Positions 7,673-13,982 of a stretch of 17,280 nt of DNA are shown piece by piece (positions within the stretch are counted from its first letter, which is position 1; the number at the start of each line of letters is the position of its first letter). The stretch covers positions 1 through 17,280 of the forward strand of contig CALJIH010000052.1 in assembly GCA_937974135.1 (NCBI GenBank), in the 5' to 3' direction. Under the pieces are notes generated by a model that searched no databases, was not told the origin of the DNA, and saw only the letters and a program-made list of their open reading frames with translations. Position numbers and translations under genes: made by a program. The stretch is from an uncultured Cocleimonas sp. (lineage in GTDB: Bacteria; Pseudomonadota; Gammaproteobacteria; Thiotrichales; Thiotrichaceae).

Positions 7673-7710
7673 ATTTGCCCTATCGTTTTTCGCAGTGTAG
7701 CAGTAATTAG

Positions 7711-7732
7711 AAAAGACACCCCCCCACTTTTT
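7711..7732 (+). repeat. Dispersed repeat, copy 4
   Basis: AAAAGACACCCCCCCACTTTTTT: the T after the C-run is changed to C. Flank TGGGTTTTT follows as in the extended consensus. It is the only copy between two divergent genes (EamA and the small secreted protein). Confidence 0.85.
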
Positions 7733-7760
7733 TGGGTTTTTATTTCTAGATGGATATAAA
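7732..7760 (+). promoter_or_regulatory. Possible promoter for the small secreted protein gene
   Basis: TTGGGT (7732–7737) and TATAAA (7755–7760) are 17 bases apart. The -35-like box lies in the flank of the dispersed repeat. The match is modest (3/6 and 5/6). Confidence 0.3.
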
Positions 7761-7804
7761 TCCATTGTGTTATCTTATTGCTATCAATCCAAACTGGAGA
7801 AAAC

Positions 7805-8218
7805 ATGTTAACTAACGTTTATAAAATTACCTTTAGCTTTTTACTATTAATATTTAGTCTGACTTCGCAGGCGAACGAAGTCGAAATCACCAATGTCGTC
7901 GCACATCAAGGCAGCGATAAAACATGGACGTTTGCTGTGACTTTAAAGCATGGGGATACAGGCTGGGATCATTACGCTAATGAATGGCAGGTCATTGCGC
8001 CAGACAATAAAATTCTCGCTACTAGAACGCTTTATCACCCCCATGTAGAAGAGCAACCCTTTACCCGTAATACCTCGGGGGTGAAAATTCCTGCAAGTAT
8101 GGAAACGGTTCGAATTATCGCCAAAGATACGGTCCATGGATTAGCCAAAACAGCGATGCAAATAAACCTAAAAACCAAAGAATTAACACCGGTTAAATTA
8201 GAGCTTAAAAAGAAATAA
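7805..8218 (+). CDS. Secreted conserved hypothetical protein
   Basis: A 137-residue protein with a clear signal peptide: MLTNVYK, a hydrophobic stretch, and a probable cleavage after SQA at residue 23, leaving NEVEITN as the mature start. The mature part is a beta-rich domain of about 114 residues with the conserved-looking block GWDHYANEW, then YHPHVEEQPFTR and VRIIAKDTVHG. I have seen this arrangement in uncharacterised periplasmic proteins of Proteobacteria, but know no function. The start chosen is the ATG at 7805 because GGAGAAAAC precedes it directly. An upstream ATG at 7778 in the same frame has no ribosome binding site and would spoil the signal peptide. It is followed after 12 bases by a small membrane protein and probably shares a transcript with it. 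Confidence 0.82.
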   Translation: MLTNVYKITFSFLLLIFSLTSQANEVEITNVVAHQGSDKTWTFAVTLKHGDTGWDHYANEWQVIAPDNKILATRTLYHPHVEEQPFTRNTSGVKIPASMETVRIIAKDTVHGLAKTAMQINLKTKELTPVKLELKKK

Positions 8219-8230
8219 AGGCAGCTTGCG

Positions 8231-8557
8231 ATGGATAAAGAGCAAAAAAAAGCGAATGAAAATCTAAAAGAATTTATTCGCTATTCATCTAATCCATGGC
8301 GGATAGTTTGGACCAACTTCGTAGCCGGTGTATTCAGAGGTCTGGGCGCAATTATCGGTGCCTCGGTGTTTATTGCAACGATGATTTGGTTACTGACATT
8401 ATTTGTTGATATCCCTTTAATTGGCGAATACGCTTCTAATGCAAAAAACACCGTAATCGGCTATGTTAACGATACTAATTATAACGATGAATTCGAGCGC
8501 ATGAGCCAAACGCTTGAGAATATCGAAAAAGCATTGGCAAAAGATAAATCACAATAA
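8231..8557 (+). CDS. Small single-pass membrane protein, DUF5665-like
   Basis: A 108-residue protein with one strong hydrophobic helix (about residues 38–58), preceded by the amphipathic segment NPWRIVWTNFVAGVFRGLG and followed by a charged C-terminal stretch (EFERMSQTLENIEKALAKDK) likely to be a coiled coil. The NPWR...NF..G..RGLG..IGA pattern fits small DUF5665-type inner-membrane proteins of unknown function; I am moderately sure of this assignment. It starts 12 bases after the secreted protein gene with a weak AAGGCAG site. An inverted pair of dispersed repeats follows the stop and could end the transcript. Confidence 0.75.
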   Translation: MDKEQKKANENLKEFIRYSSNPWRIVWTNFVAGVFRGLGAIIGASVFIATMIWLLTLFVDIPLIGEYASNAKNTVIGYVNDTNYNDEFERMSQTLENIEKALAKDKSQ

Positions 8558-8563
8558 TTATCT

Positions 8564-8585
8564 AAAAAGACACCCCCCAACTTTT
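8564..8585 (+). repeat. Dispersed repeat, copy 5 (left arm of inverted pair)
   Basis: A5 then GACACCCCCCAACTTTT, one base different from the core (T to A). It pairs with copy 6 at 8611–8631 through a 25-base spacer. Confidence 0.9.
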
Positions 8586-8631
8586 AAGGGTTTTTGGGGA
8601 GAAAATGCCCAAAAGTAGGGGGGTGTCTTTT
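8565..8631 (+). terminator. Possible hairpin terminator formed by inverted repeat pair
   Basis: Arms 8565–8585 and 8611–8631 form a 21-bp stem with one mismatch. The transcript after the GGGGGGTGTC arm ends in TTTT, so the stem could act as a terminator for the DUF5665-like gene, whose stop is 7 bases upstream. The T-run is part of the stem, which is unlike a classical terminator. Confidence 0.4.
8611..8631 (-). repeat. Dispersed repeat, copy 6 (right arm of inverted pair)
   Basis: AAAAGTAGGGGGGTGTCTTTT, a perfect reverse copy of the core. On the C-rich strand it is followed by GGGCATTTT, a variant of the extended flank. Confidence 0.9.
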
Positions 8632-8691
8632 AAAACGTTTTAACATCATTTTTTCAACTAAACTGTAATTATTCAATTAACGGTTTCAGTC

Positions 8692-9843
8692 ATGTCGGAT
8701 ATTGATCACATCCTCGAACAATTAAGCCTAGTGCAACCGCCGATAGCTTCAAGCCCGTCATTACCACCTCAATGCTATAGCTCACCTGAATTTTTGGAGT
8801 ATGAAAAACAACAACTGTTTTTAACATCATGGATAGCGGTTGGTAGGGCAGACCAATGGCAAAACGCAGGCGATTACAGCACTTTTGAAATGTTTGATAT
8901 TCCTATTATTATCATTCGAGATAAACACAACAACATCAATGCATTTGCTAATAACTGTCGCCATCGCAGTGCGAAATTGCTGCAAGGCAAGGGGAATTGT
9001 CGAACCATTGCGTGCCCATTTCATTGTTGGACTTATGATCTAGAAGGCAATTTAATTTTTACACCGAAACTCGAAAACGGCGAAACATTTGATTATGCAG
9101 ATTACGGATTGATCGATATTCAATGCGAACTCCGAGATGGTTTTGTGTTTGTGAATTTGCATAAAAACTCAGAGTCGATTGCTGATTGGCTAGGCGAATT
9201 TTCAAAGATCCACGCACCATGGAAATTTGACGAAATGGTAAGCTATAAACGCCATGAGTTCACCGTTAATTGCAACTGGAAAGCCTTTTTGGATGTGTTC
9301 AATGAATATTATCATCTGCCCTATATTCACCCTGCAACGATCAATGAAGCTTACCAAGAACCAGAGTCCGCAGAGATCATGCAAGGGAATTTTGCCAGCC
9401 AATTTGGCAGTACTGAAGGTAGCGGTGGATTACTCGAAGAAACGCAGCAATATATGTTGCCAACAACTGCCGGCATGAATCATAAAGAAGCCAATGGCGT
9501 GCGCTATACATGGGTATATCCAAATCTAACATTTGCTGCAAGCCCTGAGGCCACATGGATTTATGAAGCTCTACCGATTACAGCAACAAAATCTCAAATT
9601 GCACTCACCTTATGTTTTCCACAAAGCTCAACCAAGCTAGATGATTTTGCAACAAAAGCTGATTTTTACTACCAACGATTAATCGCCGCGATAAATGAAG
9701 ATATACCAGCGCTAGAAAACCAACAATTAGGTTTAAACTCACCGCTCGCACAACAAGGTCGTTATCACGAATTGTTAGAGCCGAATGTGGCACATTTTGA
9801 TTTTTGGTATGCTGAGAAAATGACTAAAACAGTCAAAAAGTAG
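8692..9843 (+). CDS. Rieske-type ring-hydroxylating oxygenase, alpha subunit
   Basis: A 383-residue soluble oxygenase. The N-terminal Rieske domain binds [2Fe-2S] through C89, H91, C108 and H111 (CRH...CPFH). The C-terminal catalytic domain has the mononuclear iron ligands H208 and H213 in NEYYHLPYIH, and D337 in NEDIPALENQQLG is the probable third ligand. The residue bridging the two metal centres is glutamate (E205), not the aspartate of naphthalene dioxygenase; glutamate is known in carnitine monooxygenase CntA and related quaternary-amine oxygenases. This points to a small-substrate demethylase or monooxygenase, not an aromatic dioxygenase, but the substrate is unknown. No reductase or beta-subunit gene is adjacent. 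The last two lysine codons and the TAG stop are supplied by a dispersed repeat. No ribosome binding site is evident at the ATG. Confidence 0.9.
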   Translation: MSDIDHILEQLSLVQPPIASSPSLPPQCYSSPEFLEYEKQQLFLTSWIAVGRADQWQNAGDYSTFEMFDIPIIIIRDKHNNINAFANNCRHRSAKLLQGKGNCRTIACPFHCWTYDLEGNLIFTPKLENGETFDYADYGLIDIQCELRDGFVFVNLHKNSESIADWLGEFSKIHAPWKFDEMVSYKRHEFTVNCNWKAFLDVFNEYYHLPYIHPATINEAYQEPESAEIMQGNFASQFGSTEGSGGLLEETQQYMLPTTAGMNHKEANGVRYTWVYPNLTFAASPEATWIYEALPITATKSQIALTLCFPQSSTKLDDFATKADFYYQRLIAAINEDIPALENQQLGLNSPLAQQGRYHELLEPNVAHFDFWYAEKMTKTVKK

Positions 9844-9851
9844 GGGGGTGT
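9835..9851 (-). repeat. Dispersed repeat, copy 7 (truncated, overlaps a stop codon)
   Basis: AAAAAGTAGGGGGGTGT on the + strand. Its AAAAAGTAG supplies the final Lys codons and the TAG stop (9841–9843) of the Rieske gene. As in copy 2, the end is replaced by GCTTCGG and then a TACTTCGACTACGCTC unit (9861–9876). Confidence 0.88.
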
Positions 9852-9860
9852 GCTTCGGTA

Positions 9861-9878
9861 TACTTCGACTACGCTCTC
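9861..9878. repeat. TACTTCGACTACGCTC unit
   Basis: TACTTCGACTACGCTCTC is related to the two units at 2049–2097 and again directly follows a truncated GGGGGGTGT copy. It lies between the convergent Rieske and arsJ genes. Confidence 0.65.
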
Positions 9879-9903
9879 TAAAAGTCTCTTACAAAGCTGT
9901 CTG

Positions 9904-11130
9904 TTAATTGATTTGTTTGGGTAACATAAACGAAATGCTACCAGCCAAAACTAAAAATAGTGTAGAAACCCATAAGCACCCAATCAAACCATAAGTTTGA
10001 TAAATAAAACCCGATAACACGGTACCTATCAATCTGCCCGCAGCGTTTGCCATGTAATAAAAGCCAACATTCATCGCTACTTTATCCTGATCGGCATAAG
10101 CAAGAATTAAGTATGAGTGAACCGCAGAATTTATCGCGAAGACGATGCCAAAGATAAATAACCCTATGATTAGGATGTACTCGGTATTGTTGATATCTGG
10201 TGTTTGAAGACTGGGACTTTGCATCAAGGAGAGTGCAATGCCTAAAGGAATCAAAGCTAGGATGAATGCCAGTATCTTTGCTGTTAAGCCAGTGGGAGTC
10301 TGCTTACGTAATATTCTCGGCGCTAACGCTTGCACGATGCCATAGCCAATTATCCATACTGCCATGAAGGTTCCAACTTGGGTGAAACTCCAATCGAGGA
10401 TTTCAACCAAAAACACGGGTAAGGCAACAACAAACCAAACATCACGCGAACCAAACAGAAAAAAACGAGCACCAGAGAGCCAGTTAATGGCGGCTGTATT
10501 AGAAAATACTTGAGAGAACTTTGGTTTACTTTTACTTTTGCCAATATCTCGTGGCAGTAAAATCAAAGTAATGATTAGCACTAAAAATAAACCACCTGCA
10601 AGGATCGCTAGCGAAGCACGAAACCCTGCAACATCCAATAAAAAGGCACCCAAAAAATAACCTACCCCTTTAAGCGCGTTTTTAGAACCCGTCAGTACCG
10701 CTACCCATTTAAAAAGTTTTGAAGATTGATTCGAGTAATCTTGGCTATCGGCAACAACTGTTTTAACGCCCGCCTTGGCAGACATTTTATTCAAATCTTT
10801 GGCGATGCCAGATAAGGCTTGGGCGAACATGACATACGCGACGCTTAACATATTGTCAGATACGGTAAGCATTAATAAAGCGATGACTTGAAGTGCCATA
10901 CCGATGTGCATGGTGATATTTAAGCCTAACCTCGCGGCTAACCATCCGCCGACAAGATTGGTAACGATGCCGAAGAATTCATAAAATAAAAACAGCATAG
11001 CCACTTCGAATGCTGAATAACCCAGCAAGTGAAAATACAAAACCACCAGCATTCGAATCGCCCCGTCAGTTAGGGTAAACGCCCAGTACCCAGCGGTGAT
11101 AGCGAGATAGTTTTTGAGATTTGTTTGCAT
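9904..11130 (-). CDS. arsJ: ArsJ-type organoarsenical efflux MFS transporter
   Basis: A 408-residue major-facilitator protein with about 12 hydrophobic segments in the inner membrane. Sequence blocks match the ArsJ family as I know it: ITAGYWAFTLTDGAIRML at the N-terminus, LFYEFFGIVTNLVGGWLAAR, QALSGIAKDLNKMSAKAGVK, AVLTGSKNALKGVGYFLGA, and GARFFLFGSRDVWFVVALPVFL. ArsJ is known to export 1-arseno-3-phosphoglycerate, made from arsenate by a dedicated GAPDH. No GAPDH, arsR, arsC or arsB gene is within this window, so the gene is an orphan here and may have another role. The start ATG has only a weak CAAGA upstream. It converges with the Rieske oxygenase gene, with 60 bases between stops. Confidence 0.85.
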   Translation of the reverse strand: MQTNLKNYLAITAGYWAFTLTDGAIRMLVVLYFHLLGYSAFEVAMLFLFYEFFGIVTNLVGGWLAARLGLNITMHIGMALQVIALLMLTVSDNMLSVAYVMFAQALSGIAKDLNKMSAKAGVKTVVADSQDYSNQSSKLFKWVAVLTGSKNALKGVGYFLGAFLLDVAGFRASLAILAGGLFLVLIITLILLPRDIGKSKSKPKFSQVFSNTAAINWLSGARFFLFGSRDVWFVVALPVFLVEILDWSFTQVGTFMAVWIIGYGIVQALAPRILRKQTPTGLTAKILAFILALIPLGIALSLMQSPSLQTPDINNTEYILIIGLFIFGIVFAINSAVHSYLILAYADQDKVAMNVGFYYMANAAGRLIGTVLSGFIYQTYGLIGCLWVSTLFLVLAGSISFMLPKQIN

Positions 11131-11255
11131 TCTTGAAGCGAAATTGTTGGCGTAGATTTATTCTAACAGCTGAATATAAAAATCCCATGACATGCTTTCT
11201 ATTTATTTGGATATAAGTTCAAATAGGTACCACTCGTCACATATATTTGCAAGCA

Positions 11256-11276
11256 ATATAAACCATATGTTTATAT
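11256..11276. promoter_or_regulatory. 8-5-8 inverted repeat upstream of the ComEA-like gene
   Basis: ATATAAAC (11256–11263) and GTTTATAT (11269–11276) are exact inverted copies around CATAT. The site lies 50 bases before the ATG at 11327, in the gap to the divergent arsJ gene, and has the form of a dimeric regulator's operator. The bound protein is unknown, and AT-rich DNA can yield such palindromes by chance. Confidence 0.4.
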
Positions 11277-11326
11277 CGCTGCCGCTACACCCAACGTTTC
11301 TCAATAATCAAAAAAAGGTAATTTAC

Positions 11327-11710
11327 ATGAAATTAAAATCAATATTCTTCGCAGTTTTTCTTACATTAATCTCTTTTTCGGCTTCAGCTGAAATTGTTAA
11401 CTTGAATAAAGCAAATGCAAGTACATTGCAGCATTATCTCAAGGGAGTTGGTGAGGTAAGAGCAAAAAATATTGTTAAGTATCGTCAACAAAATAAAAAA
11501 TTTAAAAGTGTTGAAGAAATTCAACAAGTAGACGGCATTGGTGAAGCTATCTATAAAAATATAAAATCAAAGCTATCTTTAACGAAAGGTGTCACCGTTG
11601 TGCCTGAAAAGAAGAAAACTAAAACGAAAAAAGTGGTAAAAAAGAAAACTAAAGCGACCAGTAAAAAAGTTAGCAGTAAGAAGGCTAAGAAAAAATCAGA
11701 TAAAAGCTAA
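11327..11710 (+). CDS. Secreted ComEA-like helix-hairpin-helix protein with lysine-rich tail
   Basis: A 127-residue periplasmic protein. Residues 1–21 form a signal peptide (cleavage after SASA). Residues 22–87 form a ComEA-type double helix-hairpin-helix DNA-binding domain: VNLNKANASTL, LKGVGEVRAKNIVKYR, and FKSVEEIQQVDGIGEAIYKNI. ComEA binds incoming double-stranded DNA in the periplasm during natural transformation. The last 34 residues are very basic: 18 lysines with Thr, Ser, Val and Ala spacers, like a histone H1 tail, which ordinary short proteobacterial ComEA proteins lack. The start at 11327 gives a clean signal peptide and has AAAGGTAAT upstream. The frame is open back to 11192, but that extension has no sense as protein. 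No other competence gene is near, and a strong terminator follows, so it is a single transcription unit. Confidence 0.82.
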   Translation: MKLKSIFFAVFLTLISFSASAEIVNLNKANASTLQHYLKGVGEVRAKNIVKYRQQNKKFKSVEEIQQVDGIGEAIYKNIKSKLSLTKGVTVVPEKKKTKTKKVVKKKTKATSKKVSSKKAKKKSDKS

Positions 11711-11726
11711 TTTCTTAATGGCAAGT

Positions 11727-11763
11727 GCATAAAAAAACCAGGATTATCCTGGTTTTTTTATGC
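11727..11763. terminator. Rho-independent terminator, probably bidirectional
   Basis: GCATAAAAAAACCAGG (11727–11742) and CCTGGTTTTTTTATGC (11748–11763) form a perfect 16-bp stem around ATTAT. The stem has a CCAGG core with A7 before and T7 after. It lies 16 bases after the ComEA-like stop. Confidence 0.9.
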
Positions 11764-11788
11764 GCGTATTTAGATCGAAGTTATAAAC

Positions 11789-11817
11789 TTCATAAAAGTA
11801 GGGGGGTGTCTTATAAT
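11789..11817 (+). promoter_or_regulatory. Possible mutL promoter built around a dispersed repeat
   Basis: TTCATA (11789–11794) and a perfect TATAAT (11812–11817) are 17 bases apart, and the spacer is nearly all repeat copy 8 (AAAGTAGGGGGGTGTCT). The start point would be near 11824, about 65 bases before the mutL ATG, with copy 9 in the leader. Confidence 0.5.
11794..11812 (-). repeat. Dispersed repeat, copy 8 (left arm of inverted pair)
   Basis: AAAAGTAGGGGGGTGTCTT. With copy 9 it forms a perfect 19-bp inverted pair with a 23-base spacer, in the opposite arrangement to the pair at 8564–8631 (here the G-rich arm comes first). Confidence 0.9.
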
Positions 11818-11831
11818 GATCTTACAGCAAT

Positions 11832-11854
11832 AAAAAAGACACCCCCCTACTTTT
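11832..11854 (+). repeat. Dispersed repeat, copy 9 (right arm of inverted pair)
   Basis: A6 then GACACCCCCCTACTTTT, followed by AGGCTTTTTT, fitting the extended consensus. It is 36 bases before the mutL start and is the last copy in the window. Confidence 0.9.
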
Positions 11855-11890
11855 AGGCTTTTTTAAATATAGTTAACACTAGAACTCCTT

Positions 11891-13807
11891 ATGAGCATAA
11901 AACAACTACCCCCCCATTTAGTCAATCAAATTGCTGCAGGTGAAGTAGTTGAACGTCCAGCTTCGGTCGTTAAAGAGTTGCTGGAGAACTCGATTGATGC
12001 TGGTTCGAAAAAAATTGAAATTGATATCGAGCAAGGCGGTGTAAAACGCATTCGAATTCGTGATGACGGTAAGGGTATTCCTAAAGATGAACTATCTTTG
12101 GCACTGAGTCGTCATGCGACCAGTAAAATTGCTTCTTTAGACGATTTAGAACAAGTCATGTCTTTAGGTTTTCGTGGCGAAGCTCTGCCCAGTATAGCTT
12201 CCGTTTCACGCATGACAGTCAGCTCAAAAACAGCTTATAGCGATCAAGGTTGGACCTTAACTGATGATGGCCAAGAAAATTTTGATGAACCAGCCCCCAT
12301 TGCACATGCAAAAGGTACAACGATTGATGTGCGTGATTTATTTTACAATGTCCCAGCACGACGTAAGTTTTTAAAAACCGAAAATACCGAATTCAAACAT
12401 CTTTCGGAAGTCGTTAAGAAAATTTCGCTGAGTAATTTTCAAATCGGAATTACCTTACGCCACGGTAATCGCAATGTGCTATCACTTCAGCCTGCTAAAG
12501 ATCGCGCAGGTGCAGATCGACGTGTCGCTGAAATTTGTGGCCCCGCGTTTATGGACCAATCACTGTATTTAGACTTCGAAGCAGCAGGCTTAAAGCTTTG
12601 GGGTTGGGTGGGTTTGCCAACCTTTTCACGTTCACAAGCGGACTTACAATATTTTTATGTGAATGGTCGTATTATCAAAGATCGTGTGGTTACGCATGCG
12701 GTACGCCAAGCTTACAGCGATGTCTTATTTCATGGGCGTCACCCGGCTTATGTATTATTTCTTGAGCTTGCTCCCGAAAAGGTGGATGTGAATGCACATC
12801 CAACCAAGCATGAAGTGCGTTTTCGTGATTCTCGTTTAGTACATGACTTTTTGTATCGAACCCTGCATCAAGCATTGGCTGATGTTAGACCAAATGAAGC
12901 TGATGAGAATAGACCAGAACTTCCTGATAATATGAGCCGTAGGCAATATGATGCGGAGGCGATTCGTTCGCAACAGAATTTAACTATTCCTGTGGAACAA
13001 ACGCAATCAAGCGCGGGTATGCAAACTAACTATGCGCGAGCTTACACACCAACGCATGCGACGGGACAGGTCGCAGATCAAATGGCTGTATATAATCGTT
13101 TGCATGAGTCGGGCAGCAGCAGTGCCAGTCGACCTGCACCCTTAGCAGATAAATTCTACGATAAACTTTCAACACGTGTGGATTCATCACTACCCATTGA
13201 TAGCACCAGTGATGATGGTAGTGTTCCTCCGCTTGGGTTTGCTGTAGCGCAATTGCATGGTATTTATATTCTTGCTGAAAATGCAGAAGGCTTAGTGGTA
13301 GTGGATATGCACGCCGCACACGAACGCATTACCTATGAATACCTAAAGAAAAGTATGTCGGATGATAGTATTCGATCTCAGCCCTTGCTGGTTCCGAGCT
13401 CATTGGCAGTCAGCCAAAAAGAGGGCGATTGCGCTGAGGAGTTTGCTCATACTTTTCAGCAACTAGGTTTTGAACTCAACAGACTCGCACCAGAAAAGTT
13501 AGCGATTCGTGCAGTACCCAGCTTGTTAAAGGATTCAAATGTCGAACAGCTTGTTCGCGATGTGCTTTCCGATTTACTGGAGCATGGTAGTAGCGAACGC
13601 ATTCAGCAAGAAATGAACGAAATACTGTCAACTATGGCTTGTCATGGTTCAGTGAGGGCAAATCATCGGCTTACGATTCCTGAAATGAATGCCTTATTGC
13701 GTGATATGGAACGCACTGAACGAAGCGGTCAATGTAATCATGGGCGTCCCACCTGGACGCAAATGTCAGTCGATCAATTGGATAAATTGTTCATGAGAGG
13801 CCAATAA
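11891..13807 (+). CDS. mutL: DNA mismatch repair protein MutL (endonuclease-type)
   Basis: A 638-residue cytoplasmic protein that couples MutS mismatch recognition to strand removal. The N-terminal GHKL ATPase motifs are intact: ELLENSIDAG (E and N catalytic), DDGKGI, TSKI and FRGEAL. A variable, Ser/Gln-rich linker (about 345–440) follows, then the dimerisation domain. That domain has DMHAAHERITYE at residues 472–483, which fits the endonuclease motif DQHA(X)2E(X)4E with Met for Gln, together with ACHGSVR and the C-terminal CNHGRP (615–620). Endonuclease-active MutL occurs in bacteria without MutH, such as Pseudomonas, and E. coli-type MutL lacks it. The gene starts the mutL–miaA–hfq–hflX series. 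An ACTCCTT-rich leader gives no clear ribosome binding site. Confidence 0.97.
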   Translation: MSIKQLPPHLVNQIAAGEVVERPASVVKELLENSIDAGSKKIEIDIEQGGVKRIRIRDDGKGIPKDELSLALSRHATSKIASLDDLEQVMSLGFRGEALPSIASVSRMTVSSKTAYSDQGWTLTDDGQENFDEPAPIAHAKGTTIDVRDLFYNVPARRKFLKTENTEFKHLSEVVKKISLSNFQIGITLRHGNRNVLSLQPAKDRAGADRRVAEICGPAFMDQSLYLDFEAAGLKLWGWVGLPTFSRSQADLQYFYVNGRIIKDRVVTHAVRQAYSDVLFHGRHPAYVLFLELAPEKVDVNAHPTKHEVRFRDSRLVHDFLYRTLHQALADVRPNEADENRPELPDNMSRRQYDAEAIRSQQNLTIPVEQTQSSAGMQTNYARAYTPTHATGQVADQMAVYNRLHESGSSSASRPAPLADKFYDKLSTRVDSSLPIDSTSDDGSVPPLGFAVAQLHGIYILAENAEGLVVVDMHAAHERITYEYLKKSMSDDSIRSQPLLVPSSLAVSQKEGDCAEEFAHTFQQLGFELNRLAPEKLAIRAVPSLLKDSNVEQLVRDVLSDLLEHGSSERIQQEMNEILSTMACHGSVRANHRLTIPEMNALLRDMERTERSGQCNHGRPTWTQMSVDQLDKLFMRGQ

Positions 13808-13962
13808 AACACTGTAAATTTAAATCTTAGAACGTTCAATTTTTAACAGATACAATTGTTTTTATAATAGTGATTTTTCCATATTTTTATTTTATACAAA
13901 ACATGTACAAACAATTAATATTCAGATCAAGTTAAGGTCTAATTAGTTAAAGTAAGCCAGCT

Positions 13963-13968
13963 TATAAT
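13963..13968 (+). promoter_or_regulatory. Possible -10 box for the diguanylate cyclase gene
   Basis: A perfect TATAAT lies 14 bases before the ATG at 13983. No convincing -35 box is visible at 16–18 bases. The 175-base AT-rich gap after mutL (13808–13982) holds no terminator that I can see and no copy of the dispersed repeat. Confidence 0.3.
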
Positions 13969-13982
13969 TAAAATAAACACTG

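Noticed and set aside
7778..7804. Earlier ATG for the small secreted protein
   Set aside because: No ribosome binding site precedes it; GGAG lies directly before the ATG at 7805, which also gives a clean signal peptide.
11192..11326. In-frame upstream extension of the ComEA-like gene (45 residues)
   Set aside because: It places a signal peptide in the middle of the protein, has no ribosome binding site and contains a palindrome. The ATG at 11327 has AAAGG upstream.
204..11854. CRISPR array
   Set aside because: The repeats are kilobases apart in both orientations with no regular spacers or cas genes.
204..11854. G-quadruplex elements
   Set aside because: Each copy has a single G6 tract; paired copies put their G tracts on opposite strands, so four tracts never occur close together on one strand.
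13026..13319. Reverse-strand open frame inside mutL
   Set aside because: It lies wholly within a well-supported gene, over the low-complexity linker, and has no family similarity or ribosome binding site.
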